From an uncultured Alphaproteobacteria bacterium (GTDB taxonomy: Bacteria > Pseudomonadota > Alphaproteobacteria > Puniceispirillales > Puniceispirillaceae), in the NCBI GenBank assembly GCA_913031555.1, contig CAJWDO010000058.1, positions 1 to 8,458 on the forward strand: a DNA stretch of 8,458 nucleotides, given 5' to 3'. Numbering within the stretch: the first letter of the stretch is position 1; the number at the start of each line of letters is the position of its first letter. The translations under genes were made by a program, and so were the position numbers. The notes beneath the pieces are model-generated. The model was not told where the DNA came from. It did not search any database and worked only from the letters and a program-made list of their open reading frames with translations. Positions 1 through 5,908 of the stretch are shown here, in pieces.

Positions 1-102
1 TATGAAGGGGTCTGCCGGGTCCAGCGGGTGCGTGGCATGAAGCTTCGAGAGGACATCATTATGCCCGTCAAAGATCGGCATGGGGGAGTCAGCCTTCGTC
101 AT
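1..102 (-). CDS. Membrane dipeptidase family (peptidase M19) protein, N-terminal fragment
   Basis: Only the first 34 codons lie in the window; the gene runs off the left edge. The visible protein carries the N-terminal M19 (renal dipeptidase) signature FDGHNDVLSKL at residues 11-21. H14 and D16 correspond to the His-x-Asp pair that starts the zinc site in this family. The start ATG (102-100) is preceded at 6 nt by a strong AAGGAG (114-109), and the frame is open from there to the edge. No signal peptide is visible before the zinc motif, so a cytoplasmic enzyme is likely. The gene overlaps the 3' end of the upstream GH84 gene by 14 nt and belongs to the same operon. M19 enzymes hydrolyse dipeptides and tolerate a D-residue at the C-terminal position. 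In this context L-Ala-D-Glu from murein tripeptide is a reasonable substrate, but that is inference. Family assignment is good although short; substrate is uncertain. Confidence 0.82.
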   Translation of the reverse strand, partial: MTKADSPMPIFDGHNDVLSKLHATHPLDPADPFI

Positions 103-1261
103 CCATATCTCCTTCAGGATCAGCGCGCGTGCCGATCAAATGCCGGTGCAGAGGGTCCGTCTGCGTCTTGGCAACCCGCAAATCGGGAAGCTCACCGGCC
201 GCGATCAACAGATCATGTTTCAGCCCGAACAGAAACGGATACCATTCCCTGGCCAACGGCGTCTTCCAGCGCCACAATAGCGTTTCAACAGCCTCAAACA
301 CATCATGATTGGGTGGAGGTGGCGGGTTTGGCACCTGATCGGCTGTCACCGGTGCGTTGAACCAGGGCGCGAGATGGTGAAATGCCTCCGGCACGCCGGC
401 CGCGGCAAGGGCGGCGCGCCATCCCCGCGCATTATCGCCCGCCGCCATCAGGCCAAGCAGCAGCATGTCCGTCTCGACCATGCCGGTGCCGTTCAGCATC
501 AGATCACGCACCGCGCTGCGGCCAACATGTGGCCCGGCAAACAACCGGCGCGGGCAATAATCATTGCAGTAGTGATTGTCCCACAGGATCAATCGCTGGC
601 CGAACGCCGTGCCGGCCGGGCTCGCATGCCGGGCCAGCGGGTCGGCGCCGGCGATAATATGCGATCCACAATGAAAGACCGGCATTTCCGGTGGCAGCGC
701 GGTGGCAAGCTGGTGGTAGCTGTCCGCTGCGGCGTCGCTGATTTCATCGGCGTAGATTCGAGGTACGATAAGGGTCGGCACGTCAAGACATGCCGCAAGG
801 CGCGTCGCGATTCCGGCATGGAGCGCAATTTCGTCCAACAGCACTGGGTCAAGAGTCGCCGAAGGTGGCTCGATATCGTCGAACATCAAGACAATGGCGT
901 CCGCGCCCGCGGTCTGCAGCGACATCGCCTTTGCCAGCAGAGTGTCGAATTCGGCGCCATCATTGGCCGAATCGTAATCCAATCCAGGCGCGATGCCGGC
1001 GAATATCATGACGCCGTGCGCGGCGGCTGCGGCACACATGGCGGAGAATTCAGCAATCCAGACCGCTGGCCACGGTTCACGCCAGTTCACTCTGTGGCAG
1101 GGATCTTCCTTCGGTGCGTAGAGATAGGCATTCATGCCAAGCGCGGCAAGCCTGGCGATGATCCTGCGGCGATCCTGCCAGCCCAGCAGACGGCCGTAAT
1201 ACCCTTCGATATAGCCGCGTAGTGGCGCTTCTGGCAGATATGTCGCGCTGGAATCGCTCAT
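89..1261 (-). CDS. GH84 family beta-N-acetylglucosaminidase (OGA-like catalytic domain), probably cytoplasmic
   Basis: A 390-residue protein with clear glycoside hydrolase family 84 signatures. These are RGYIEGYYGR at residues 15-24, LGMNAYLYAPKEDPCHR at 41-57, the catalytic tandem aspartates D128-D129 in LMFDDIE, and WDNHYCNDY at 227-235. In the last motif N229 and D234 match the substrate-holding Asn and Asp of human O-GlcNAcase. GH84 enzymes use substrate-assisted catalysis through the 2-acetamido group and release terminal beta-linked GlcNAc. Residues after about 250 would form the C-terminal helical part; a proline run lies near 312-317. There is no signal peptide. The ATG overlaps the stop of the YkuD gene as ATGA, and GGAAGG lies 6 nt upstream. 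Co-transcription with peptidoglycan recycling genes, with no GH3 NagZ in view, suggests it cuts GlcNAc-anhydroMurNAc (peptides). Family assignment is firm; the murein substrate is inferred from context. Confidence 0.93.
   Translation of the reverse strand: MSDSSATYLPEAPLRGYIEGYYGRLLGWQDRRRIIARLAALGMNAYLYAPKEDPCHRVNWREPWPAVWIAEFSAMCAAAAAHGVMIFAGIAPGLDYDSANDGAEFDTLLAKAMSLQTAGADAIVLMFDDIEPPSATLDPVLLDEIALHAGIATRLAACLDVPTLIVPRIYADEISDAAADSYHQLATALPPEMPVFHCGSHIIAGADPLARHASPAGTAFGQRLILWDNHYCNDYCPRRLFAGPHVGRSAVRDLMLNGTGMVETDMLLLGLMAAGDNARGWRAALAAAGVPEAFHHLAPWFNAPVTADQVPNPPPPPNHDVFEAVETLLWRWKTPLAREWYPFLFGLKHDLLIAAGELPDLRVAKTQTDPLHRHLIGTRADPEGDMDDEG
109..114 (-). promoter_or_regulatory. Shine-Dalgarno site of the M19 dipeptidase gene
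   Basis: AAGGAG on the minus strand sits 6 nt upstream of the ATG at 102-100. It lies inside the last codons of the GH84 gene. It fixes the start at 102 rather than at the next in-frame ATG (81-79). Confidence 0.8.
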
Positions 1262-1797
1262 CTCGAACCTTCCGCCTGGTTTTTATCGATAATCCGCAGA
1301 ACCGTGCCGGTGTCTGCCGGGCCGAGAAGTGCCAGCATGTCTTGCCGCCTTACAGCCACACAGCCGGCGGTGTGTGTTGTGTCATCATCGCGAAGATGCA
1401 GAAAGACGGCACTGCCACACCAGGGGATCGGCGGTGAATCATTATGTCCAAGAACGACAATCAGGTCATACAACGCATCATCGCGCCACAGATTTTCATG
1501 CCGGGCGGGATAGGGAATTTCGACCAGCCGGTTATAGGCCGGATCTTCGGGATCATCGCACCAGCCCATTTCCGGGGTAAGGGGAATGACCGGCAGGCCG
1601 GTCTCAGGCGGCGGCATCCGGTCAGGCCGGTAATAGACATGGCGCAATGGCCAGGCGCCGACAGGCGTTGCCATATCGCCTTCTCGCTTGGCATCACCGG
1701 CGATGAAACCGGCCTTGCCTGCCAGGCAGTCACAGGCATGATGCGGCGCCGTCAGCCGATATCCGTCACCTGAAATGGTCACATTCCAGTCTGTCAT
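1258..1797 (-). CDS. YkuD-fold L,D-transpeptidase family protein without signal peptide; candidate cytoplasmic L,D-carboxypeptidase
   Basis: A 179-residue protein of the compact YkuD group (COG3786 type). The family landmarks are KREGDMATPVG (residues 38-47), GWCDDPEDPAYNR (78-90), HENLWRDDALYDLIVVLGHN (100-119) and GSAVFLHL followed by TAGCVAV (128-149). The catalytic Cys is C146 and the paired His is H134. The arginine usual after GC-hydrophobic in SHGCIR-type enzymes is replaced by A148, as is normal in this subgroup. The chosen ATG (1797-1795) has AGGAG 10 nt upstream and matches the usual N-terminus. The frame could extend to 1905, but the extra 36 residues look unlike a signal peptide. 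The mature length and absence of an export signal suggest a cytoplasmic enzyme. Acinetobacter ElsL is a precedent for a cytoplasmic YkuD protein acting as an L,D-carboxypeptidase in murein recycling. Here it would remove D-Ala from tetrapeptides. First gene of an operon with GH84 and M19; divergent from ampG. Confidence 0.9.
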   Translation of the reverse strand: MTDWNVTISGDGYRLTAPHHACDCLAGKAGFIAGDAKREGDMATPVGAWPLRHVYYRPDRMPPPETGLPVIPLTPEMGWCDDPEDPAYNRLVEIPYPARHENLWRDDALYDLIVVLGHNDSPPIPWCGSAVFLHLRDDDTTHTAGCVAVRRQDMLALLGPADTGTVLRIIDKNQAEGSR

Positions 1798-1807
1798 ATG
1801 TCCATCA

Positions 1808-1812
1808 CTCCT
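1808..1812 (-). promoter_or_regulatory. Shine-Dalgarno site of the YkuD gene
   Basis: AGGAG on the minus strand, 10 nt before the ATG at 1797-1795. The spacing is slightly long, but the nearer ATG/GTG codons (TGATGG) read straight into a stop, so this site supports the start at 1797. Confidence 0.6.
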
Positions 1813-1849
1813 GACATCAGGGTCAAACCGGCAAATACGCCGATGCCGA

Positions 1850-1855
1850 TATAAT
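1850..1855 (+). promoter_or_regulatory. Possible -10 element for ampG
   Basis: An exact TATAAT hexamer that would place the transcript start near 1862 and give a leader of about 64 nt before the GTG at 1926. The hexamer 17 bp upstream (ACCGGC) does not resemble a sigma-70 -35, so this rests on the -10 alone. Confidence 0.3.
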
Positions 1856-1914
1856 TTGCCTTTATTGGACAACACGGCATAGCCTGATCTCAACCATAAA
1901 GACATTTAGGTGCT

Positions 1915-1920
1915 GGGAGG
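1915..1920 (+). promoter_or_regulatory. Shine-Dalgarno site that selects the GTG start of ampG
   Basis: GGGAGG lies 5 nt before GTG at 1926-1928. There is no comparable site before the first in-frame ATG (codon 25), so the GTG start is preferred. Confidence 0.7.
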
Positions 1921-1925
1921 TGTAA

Positions 1926-3314
1926 GTGGTTCACCAGGATACGGCCCGTTCCTCGGGTTTCTTTTCGGATTTTGTCACATCCTATTTTGAACGCAGAATG
2001 GCGCGGATTCTTCTCCTTGGGATGATCAGCGGCTTTCCATGGGTGCTGATCGGAAGTTCATTATCACTCTGGCTCAAGGAGGATGGTCTCTCGCGAAGCG
2101 CCATCGGATGGGCTGGTCTTATTTTCGGGGTCTATGCCTTGAACTTCCTGTGGGCGCCGCTTATCGACAGGCTGCGCGTGCCGGTGCTGACCGACAGGCT
2201 TGGCCACCGCAAGGCCTGGATCATCACATTGCAGGCGGTGATTCTTGCCTGTCTGCTGTTCTGGAGCACGGTCGCCCCGTCAACCTCGCTGGCGCTGGTG
2301 ATTGGTGCCGGCCTGATTATCGCCATTTGTTCGGCGACGCAGGACATTACCATCGACGCGCTGCGGATCGAACAGATCGACAGGAATGATGCCAGGGGCA
2401 TGGCCGCCGCCGCCGCCGTCGCGGTGGTTGGCTGGTGGTCCGGCTATAAGATCGGCGGCATGATCGCGCTGTTCCTTGCCGATCATCTCGAGACAATCGG
2501 GGTCGAGAATTACTGGCAGATGACTTTTGTTGCGCTGGGTGTTCTGGTCGTTCTGTGCAATGTCGGCCTGTTGTTCATCCCGGAAACCGGCACAAAGGAA
2601 CGTGCTGCAGGCCAGCGTGACGCCCAACAGGCCATGGCGGCGCGGATGGGTGGCAAGGGGGCGGTAGTCCAGCTTGTCAGCTTTATCACCACAACGGTGA
2701 TAGAGCCTCTCTGGTCATTTTTCCGCAAGAATGGCGTCCGGATCGGGGTGATGATCCTGGCCTTCATCTTCCTGTTCAAGATTGGCGAGGCCTTCATGGG
2801 CAAGATGTCGATCATCTTTTACAAGGAAGTCGGCTTCTCGAAATCGGATATCGCGATCTATTCCAAGGGGCTTGGCTGGATCACCACCGTGGTCTTCACG
2901 CTGATTGGCGGATTGTTCGCGCTGCGAACCGGCGTGGTAAAGGCACTGCTGATTTCGGGTATCGCCATGGCGGCGACGAACATCCTGTTCAGCGTCCTGC
3001 ACTGGGTCGGACAGAATGAACTGATGTTCGCCATTGCGGTGATCGCGGATGATCTTGCCGCGGCCTTTGCGACGGTGGCCTTCGTCACCTTCATCTCGCT
3101 TCTTGTCGATCGCAACTACACGGCAACGCAATATGCGCTGCTTGCCTCGATCGGAACGCTTGGGCGAACATTGATGGCTTCGTCATCGGGGGCGCTTGTC
3201 GACTGGCTGAATGGTGACTGGGGTATATTCTTCATCATCACGGCGGTGATGGTGATCCCGGCGCTGGTTGTCCTGTGGACATTGCGTCACAAGCTGTTTT
3301 CTCAGTCCGGCTGA
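1926..3314 (+). CDS. ampG: AmpG family muropeptide:H+ symporter (MFS permease)
   Basis: A 462-residue polytopic inner-membrane protein that imports GlcNAc-1,6-anhydroMurNAc and its peptides into the cytoplasm. AmpG hallmarks are present: GMISGFPWVLIGSSLSLWL at residues 32-50, NFLWAPLIDR at 73-82, and an MFS loop motif DRLGHRKAW at 90-98. Also present are the diagnostic SATQDITIDALR at 136-147 and the second-half signature VAFVTFISLLVDRNYTATQY around 384-403. Hydrophobic segments recur through the sequence as expected for 12 or more helices, with a charged central loop at about 222-245. Translation starts at GTG behind GGGAGG. The gene is divergent from the YkuD/GH84/M19 operon, and its last 13 nt overlap the 3' end of the convergent amidase fusion. 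Length is somewhat shorter than the E. coli protein and typical of shorter AmpG forms. The product feeds all the other enzymes encoded here. Confidence 0.93.
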   Translation: MVHQDTARSSGFFSDFVTSYFERRMARILLLGMISGFPWVLIGSSLSLWLKEDGLSRSAIGWAGLIFGVYALNFLWAPLIDRLRVPVLTDRLGHRKAWIITLQAVILACLLFWSTVAPSTSLALVIGAGLIIAICSATQDITIDALRIEQIDRNDARGMAAAAAVAVVGWWSGYKIGGMIALFLADHLETIGVENYWQMTFVALGVLVVLCNVGLLFIPETGTKERAAGQRDAQQAMAARMGGKGAVVQLVSFITTTVIEPLWSFFRKNGVRIGVMILAFIFLFKIGEAFMGKMSIIFYKEVGFSKSDIAIYSKGLGWITTVVFTLIGGLFALRTGVVKALLISGIAMAATNILFSVLHWVGQNELMFAIAVIADDLAAAFATVAFVTFISLLVDRNYTATQYALLASIGTLGRTLMASSSGALVDWLNGDWGIFFIITAVMVIPALVVLWTLRHKLFSQSG

Positions 3315-4552
3315 TCGTCAAGCCGCAGGATAATGGCAGGCGCGGGTGAGGCGGCATCGGTACGCGAAAGAGCGTGCGATGCGGCCTCGCTTGTCACGGC
3401 ATGATGATGCGCGTTGGCGTGAAGGAATCTATCCGGCGACTGGAACATCCCGACATGACCCGGCCAGAATGCAAGATCGCCGCGCCTTGCCTCGTCCACG
3501 CCGACTGTGACGGTGCCATGGCGTGCCAGCGCCCATTCCAGTTGCGGGCCGCTGTCGCGGGGGCCCTCAATCCCGGCCGCCTGCAGGGCCAGTTGGACCA
3601 GGGCCGAACAATCGAGCCCGGCGGCGCTTCGCCCACCCCAGAGATAGGGTGTGCCGATCAGGCGTTCAGCAACGCTGACGAAATCCGGCTCCATCGACTC
3701 AAGCGGCAACACAACCCGCGCCGGAACATATCCCGTGCGGCCATCAGGCAGGGTGATGATGTGCCAGTTACCGCCAGCCTCACACATCGACACCAGCGAC
3801 CCCATCGACAGGCGTATCTGCGCCGGTGATTTGACATCAGGCGCTGACAGGACGTGGATGGACGCGGCGACGATTCGGTGCGTTGGCGACGTGAGGGGAC
3901 CCAATGTATCACCCGGAGAGCCGCCAATGGTGATCCAGCCTTCATAACCATCGGTCATCAGCCGGACCCGGGCATTGCTGGCAGTGCGCTCGAGGATTTC
4001 GGTGGTTTCCCCGAATAGGGCCTCGGTATCAAGCGGCGCGTTGTCGGACGCGGCCCGGCGGATTGGCAGTGATGGCGCACAAACCATCATCCTCGCGCTA
4101 ATATTCTGCGTCTGACGGTCCTGCCACCAGGCCGCGGCATCGAAATTCGGGCAGGTCTTGTGCGTCTCGACAGCGTCACGATGCCCGACAATGCGGGCCT
4201 TCGGGTAGCGGTGCTGCCAGTCCGCGAGAAGTGTTGCCAGACTGTCCATCTGCGCGGCAGTGAAAACGTGCCGGCCAATCAGACAGACGCCGAGGCTCCG
4301 GTCATTGGCGCCTTTGACATGCGCCCCGCGCCAATATTCGGGACGCCCTGCCTCACAATGACCGTCGCGCCCGATCACGTAATGATAGCCGATACCGTCC
4401 CATCCAAAGCCCAGATGCATGGCCTGAATATCGCGCGCGCGCAGCAATTCATCATCCGGCGTATCCGAGCAATGTACGACAAGAAGCGCGATGGCGTCAC
4501 TCTCAAGCAGGCCGTCGATGGGCTTTTGTTGGGGACGGAAATCAGCTGTCAT
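3302..4552 (-). CDS. Bifunctional fusion: T7-lysozyme-type N-acetylmuramoyl-L-alanine amidase + SH3b + YkfC-like NlpC/P60 endopeptidase
   Basis: A 416-residue fusion. Residues about 20-145 are a zinc amidase of the Amidase_2/PGRP type. H27 (VVHCSDTP), H124 (VGHRD) and C134 (KTCPNFD) match the T7 lysozyme zinc ligands, and Y56 and K132 match its catalytic Tyr and Lys. Residues about 175-285 look like two bacterial SH3 domains. Residues about 288-416 are an NlpC/P60 cysteine peptidase with C315 (LDCSALVQ), H366 (GHVGMF) and H378 (HANAHH). Y303, D314, S316, D333 and S334 fall at the spacing of the substrate-binding residues of Bacillus cereus YkfC, which needs a free N-terminal L-Ala. There is no signal peptide. 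The start at 4552 forms ATGA with the anmK stop and has AGGAG 7 nt upstream; the frame is open further upstream, but inside anmK. Predicted role: release the stem peptide from anhydroMurNAc, then cut gamma-D-Glu-mDAP. Domains are certain; the cytoplasmic recycling role is inferred. Confidence 0.92.
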   Translation of the reverse strand: MTADFRPQQKPIDGLLESDAIALLVVHCSDTPDDELLRARDIQAMHLGFGWDGIGYHYVIGRDGHCEAGRPEYWRGAHVKGANDRSLGVCLIGRHVFTAAQMDSLATLLADWQHRYPKARIVGHRDAVETHKTCPNFDAAAWWQDRQTQNISARMMVCAPSLPIRRAASDNAPLDTEALFGETTEILERTASNARVRLMTDGYEGWITIGGSPGDTLGPLTSPTHRIVAASIHVLSAPDVKSPAQIRLSMGSLVSMCEAGGNWHIITLPDGRTGYVPARVVLPLESMEPDFVSVAERLIGTPYLWGGRSAAGLDCSALVQLALQAAGIEGPRDSGPQLEWALARHGTVTVGVDEARRGDLAFWPGHVGMFQSPDRFLHANAHHHAVTSEAASHALSRTDAASPAPAIILRLDDQPD

Positions 4553-5709
4553 AAAGTATCTCCTGATCCGGCCAGCGTAGCAGACGCGCCTGGCGCGACA
4601 AGCCTTCCTGCCGACATGGGCAAGGTGACGCCGGTCGTTTCCGGGTAGCTTACCGGCAGTCCGGCGATATGACGTGCCGCCAGATAGGCAAAGCATTCAG
4701 CTTCGATGGCGTCGCTGCGCCAGCCGAGATTGTCCGCCGGTTCGGCGATCACCCCGGTTGCTTCGGCGATGGCTTTCATCAGTGTCGGGTTGTGGCGTCC
4801 GCCGCCACAGACAATCAAACGCTCAATCCGTATCGGCAGCATTTCCACCGCCCGCGCCACACCGGCGGCAGCAAGGGCAGTCAGCAATGCCGCCCCGTCC
4901 TCAAGCGAAAGACCGTTGGCTATTGATGCCATAAAATCGTTTCTATCCAGTGATTTTGGCGGCGAAGATGAGAAATAGGATTTGCTCACCAATATGGTGA
5001 GGCGGTCCTTGTCAACATTGCCGCTGGCAGCGATATGCCCGCCGTCATCCATGCTGCCGGCATTATGCATCCGCACCCAATCATCAATCGGGGCATTCGC
5101 CGGGCCGGTATCGAAACCGATCAGTCTGCCATCCTTTCCCTGCCAGGTGATGTTGGCAACCCCGCCAAGATTAAGCACGGCGACCGTTTCATCAGCGCCG
5201 GCGCGTTTCAGCAGTGCCGCGTGATAGCAGGGGCAGAGCGGTGCGCCATGCCCGCCTGCCGCGACATCATCGGACCGAAAGTCAAACACCACGGGCCGCC
5301 CGATCATTTCTGCCATCAACGCGCCATCGCCGAGCTGGCGTGTCTCGCCTCTTCGAGCTTTGTATGGAGGCCGATGAAGCACTGTCTGGCCATGGAATCC
5401 AATGGCGGCAATCTCCTGAAGCGGAAAATCATGCGCCAGCGCGGTGTCTATAACCGCCCGGGCCTGGGCGCGGGTCAGGGCATGCTCAGCCTCGGCAAAA
5501 ATCGGCGGTTCATCACCGTTGAAATTCCAATCCTGTGCGTGTTTAACGGCCTCGGTGATCACAGACCTCACATCATCGGGGTAGGAAACCATGGTCGCCG
5601 GGCCGAATTCCGCGATGCTGTCGCCGTCGGTGCGGATAAAGGCGATGTCGATCTGGCCATCGAGAACCGTTCCGGTCATCAGGCCCGCAAACCATCCCGG
5701 CGCTTTCAT
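4549..5709 (-). CDS. anmK: Anhydro-N-acetylmuramic acid kinase
   Basis: A 386-residue cytoplasmic kinase that opens the 1,6-anhydro ring of anhydroMurNAc with ATP to give MurNAc-6-P. The AnmK signatures are GLMTGTVLDG at residues 9-18 (nucleotide site), IGFHGQT at 103-109, DFRSDDVAAGGHGAPL at 143-158, LNLGGVANIT at 179-188, GFDTGPANAPID at 198-209 and CGGGRHN at 301-307. D148 in DVAAGG is the likely catalytic base region. The ATG at 5709-5707 was chosen because the family starts a few residues before GLMxGT; 34 more in-frame codons reach a GTG at 5811, but they show no family similarity. No strong Shine-Dalgarno precedes the ATG. The stop overlaps the next gene as ATGA, so anmK and the amidase fusion are translationally coupled. 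Length fits the family. The upstream gap carries repeated CGTGACA motifs. Confidence 0.95.
   Translation of the reverse strand: MKAPGWFAGLMTGTVLDGQIDIAFIRTDGDSIAEFGPATMVSYPDDVRSVITEAVKHAQDWNFNGDEPPIFAEAEHALTRAQARAVIDTALAHDFPLQEIAAIGFHGQTVLHRPPYKARRGETRQLGDGALMAEMIGRPVVFDFRSDDVAAGGHGAPLCPCYHAALLKRAGADETVAVLNLGGVANITWQGKDGRLIGFDTGPANAPIDDWVRMHNAGSMDDGGHIAASGNVDKDRLTILVSKSYFSSSPPKSLDRNDFMASIANGLSLEDGAALLTALAAAGVARAVEMLPIRIERLIVCGGGRHNPTLMKAIAEATGVIAEPADNLGWRSDAIEAECFAYLAARHIAGLPVSYPETTGVTLPMSAGRLVAPGASATLAGSGDTL
4560..4564 (-). promoter_or_regulatory. Shine-Dalgarno site of the amidase-NlpC/P60 fusion
   Basis: AGGAG on the minus strand, 7 nt before the ATG at 4552-4550 and inside the end of anmK. 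It supports the start coupled to the anmK stop rather than the longer open frame reaching 4696. Confidence 0.75.
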
Positions 5710-5730
5710 GGCTTGAAACTGGCCTTGATT

Positions 5731-5746
5731 TGTCACGACTGTCACG
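5731..5746. repeat. Tandem TGTCACG motif, candidate operator
   Basis: Two exact TGTCACG copies with a 9-bp period (5731 and 5740). A third, inverted copy (CGTGACA) lies at 5877-5883 near the opposite end of the same gap. The arrangement resembles a regulator or promoter element shared by anmK and murQ, but 7-mers can recur by chance. Confidence 0.35.
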
Positions 5747-5894
5747 TTCTGTTCACATTGAAGTTTCGCTGGCGGGCGGCTGTCATTCGGGCAGAATATA
5801 ACAGGAACCACGCCCGCACTATCGCGTTATGTGGCATTGTGGCTTTCTGTCGGTTGCCAGGACCGGGGTGGTAAGACGTGACAAGGGCAGAATG

Positions 5895-5900
5895 AAGGGA
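5895..5900 (+). promoter_or_regulatory. Shine-Dalgarno site of murQ
   Basis: AAGGGA lies 8 nt before the ATG at 5909 and supports that start. Confidence 0.6.
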
Positions 5901-5908
5901 TACGGCAC

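Larger units (their letters stand above)
1798..1925. promoter_or_regulatory. Divergent intergenic region between the YkuD operon and ampG
   Basis: This 128-bp gap must hold the promoters for the minus-strand YkuD-GH84-M19 operon and for plus-strand ampG. It contains the most AT-rich stretch nearby (about 1849-1866). A perfect TATAAT reads on the plus strand at 1850-1855, and the opposite strand also offers TTATAT-like hexamers there. No good -35 hexamer is found at 16-18 bp. I see no clear operator palindrome. Confidence 0.5.
5710..5908. promoter_or_regulatory. Divergent intergenic region between anmK and murQ
   Basis: A 199-bp gap that should drive the anmK-amidase operon leftward and murQ rightward. 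It contains TGTCACG twice in tandem (5731-5737 and 5740-5746) and its inverse CGTGACA at 5877-5883. Read from each gene, CGTGACAA therefore sits 21-26 nt before both start codons. A weak TATAAC (5797-5802, plus) and TATATT (5800-5795, minus) overlap in the AT-rich middle. No convincing -35 hexamers are found. Confidence 0.5.

Noticed and set aside
305..1222. A 305-codon open frame on the plus strand opposite GH84
   Set aside because: Antisense shadow of the GH84 gene in GC-rich DNA; rich in Arg/His with no recognisable motif, while the minus frame has full family signatures.
1798..1905. N-terminal extension of the YkuD protein as a signal peptide
   Set aside because: The 36 residues contain scattered Arg, Asp and Lys and no hydrophobic core of suitable length, so they do not form a plausible signal peptide; they also fill the promoter gap.
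3302..4552. Amidase/NlpC/P60 fusion read as a phage endolysin
   Set aside because: The T7-lysozyme-like domain invites this, but the gene is translationally coupled to anmK, no phage genes are near, and the C-terminal part matches the recycling enzyme YkfC.
4553..4696. N-terminal extension of the amidase fusion (48 more codons)
   Set aside because: It lies inside anmK and is Arg-rich without similarity to amidases; the ATG at 4552 has an ideal AGGAG and the usual ATGA coupling.
5710..5811. N-terminal extension of AnmK from a GTG at 5811
   Set aside because: The family begins a few residues before GLMxGT; the extra 34 residues show no similarity or signal features and cover the CGTGACA motifs.
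5035..5874. A 279-codon plus-strand open frame opposite anmK
   Set aside because: Shadow of anmK; it has no motifs, and its end lies in the divergent promoter region.
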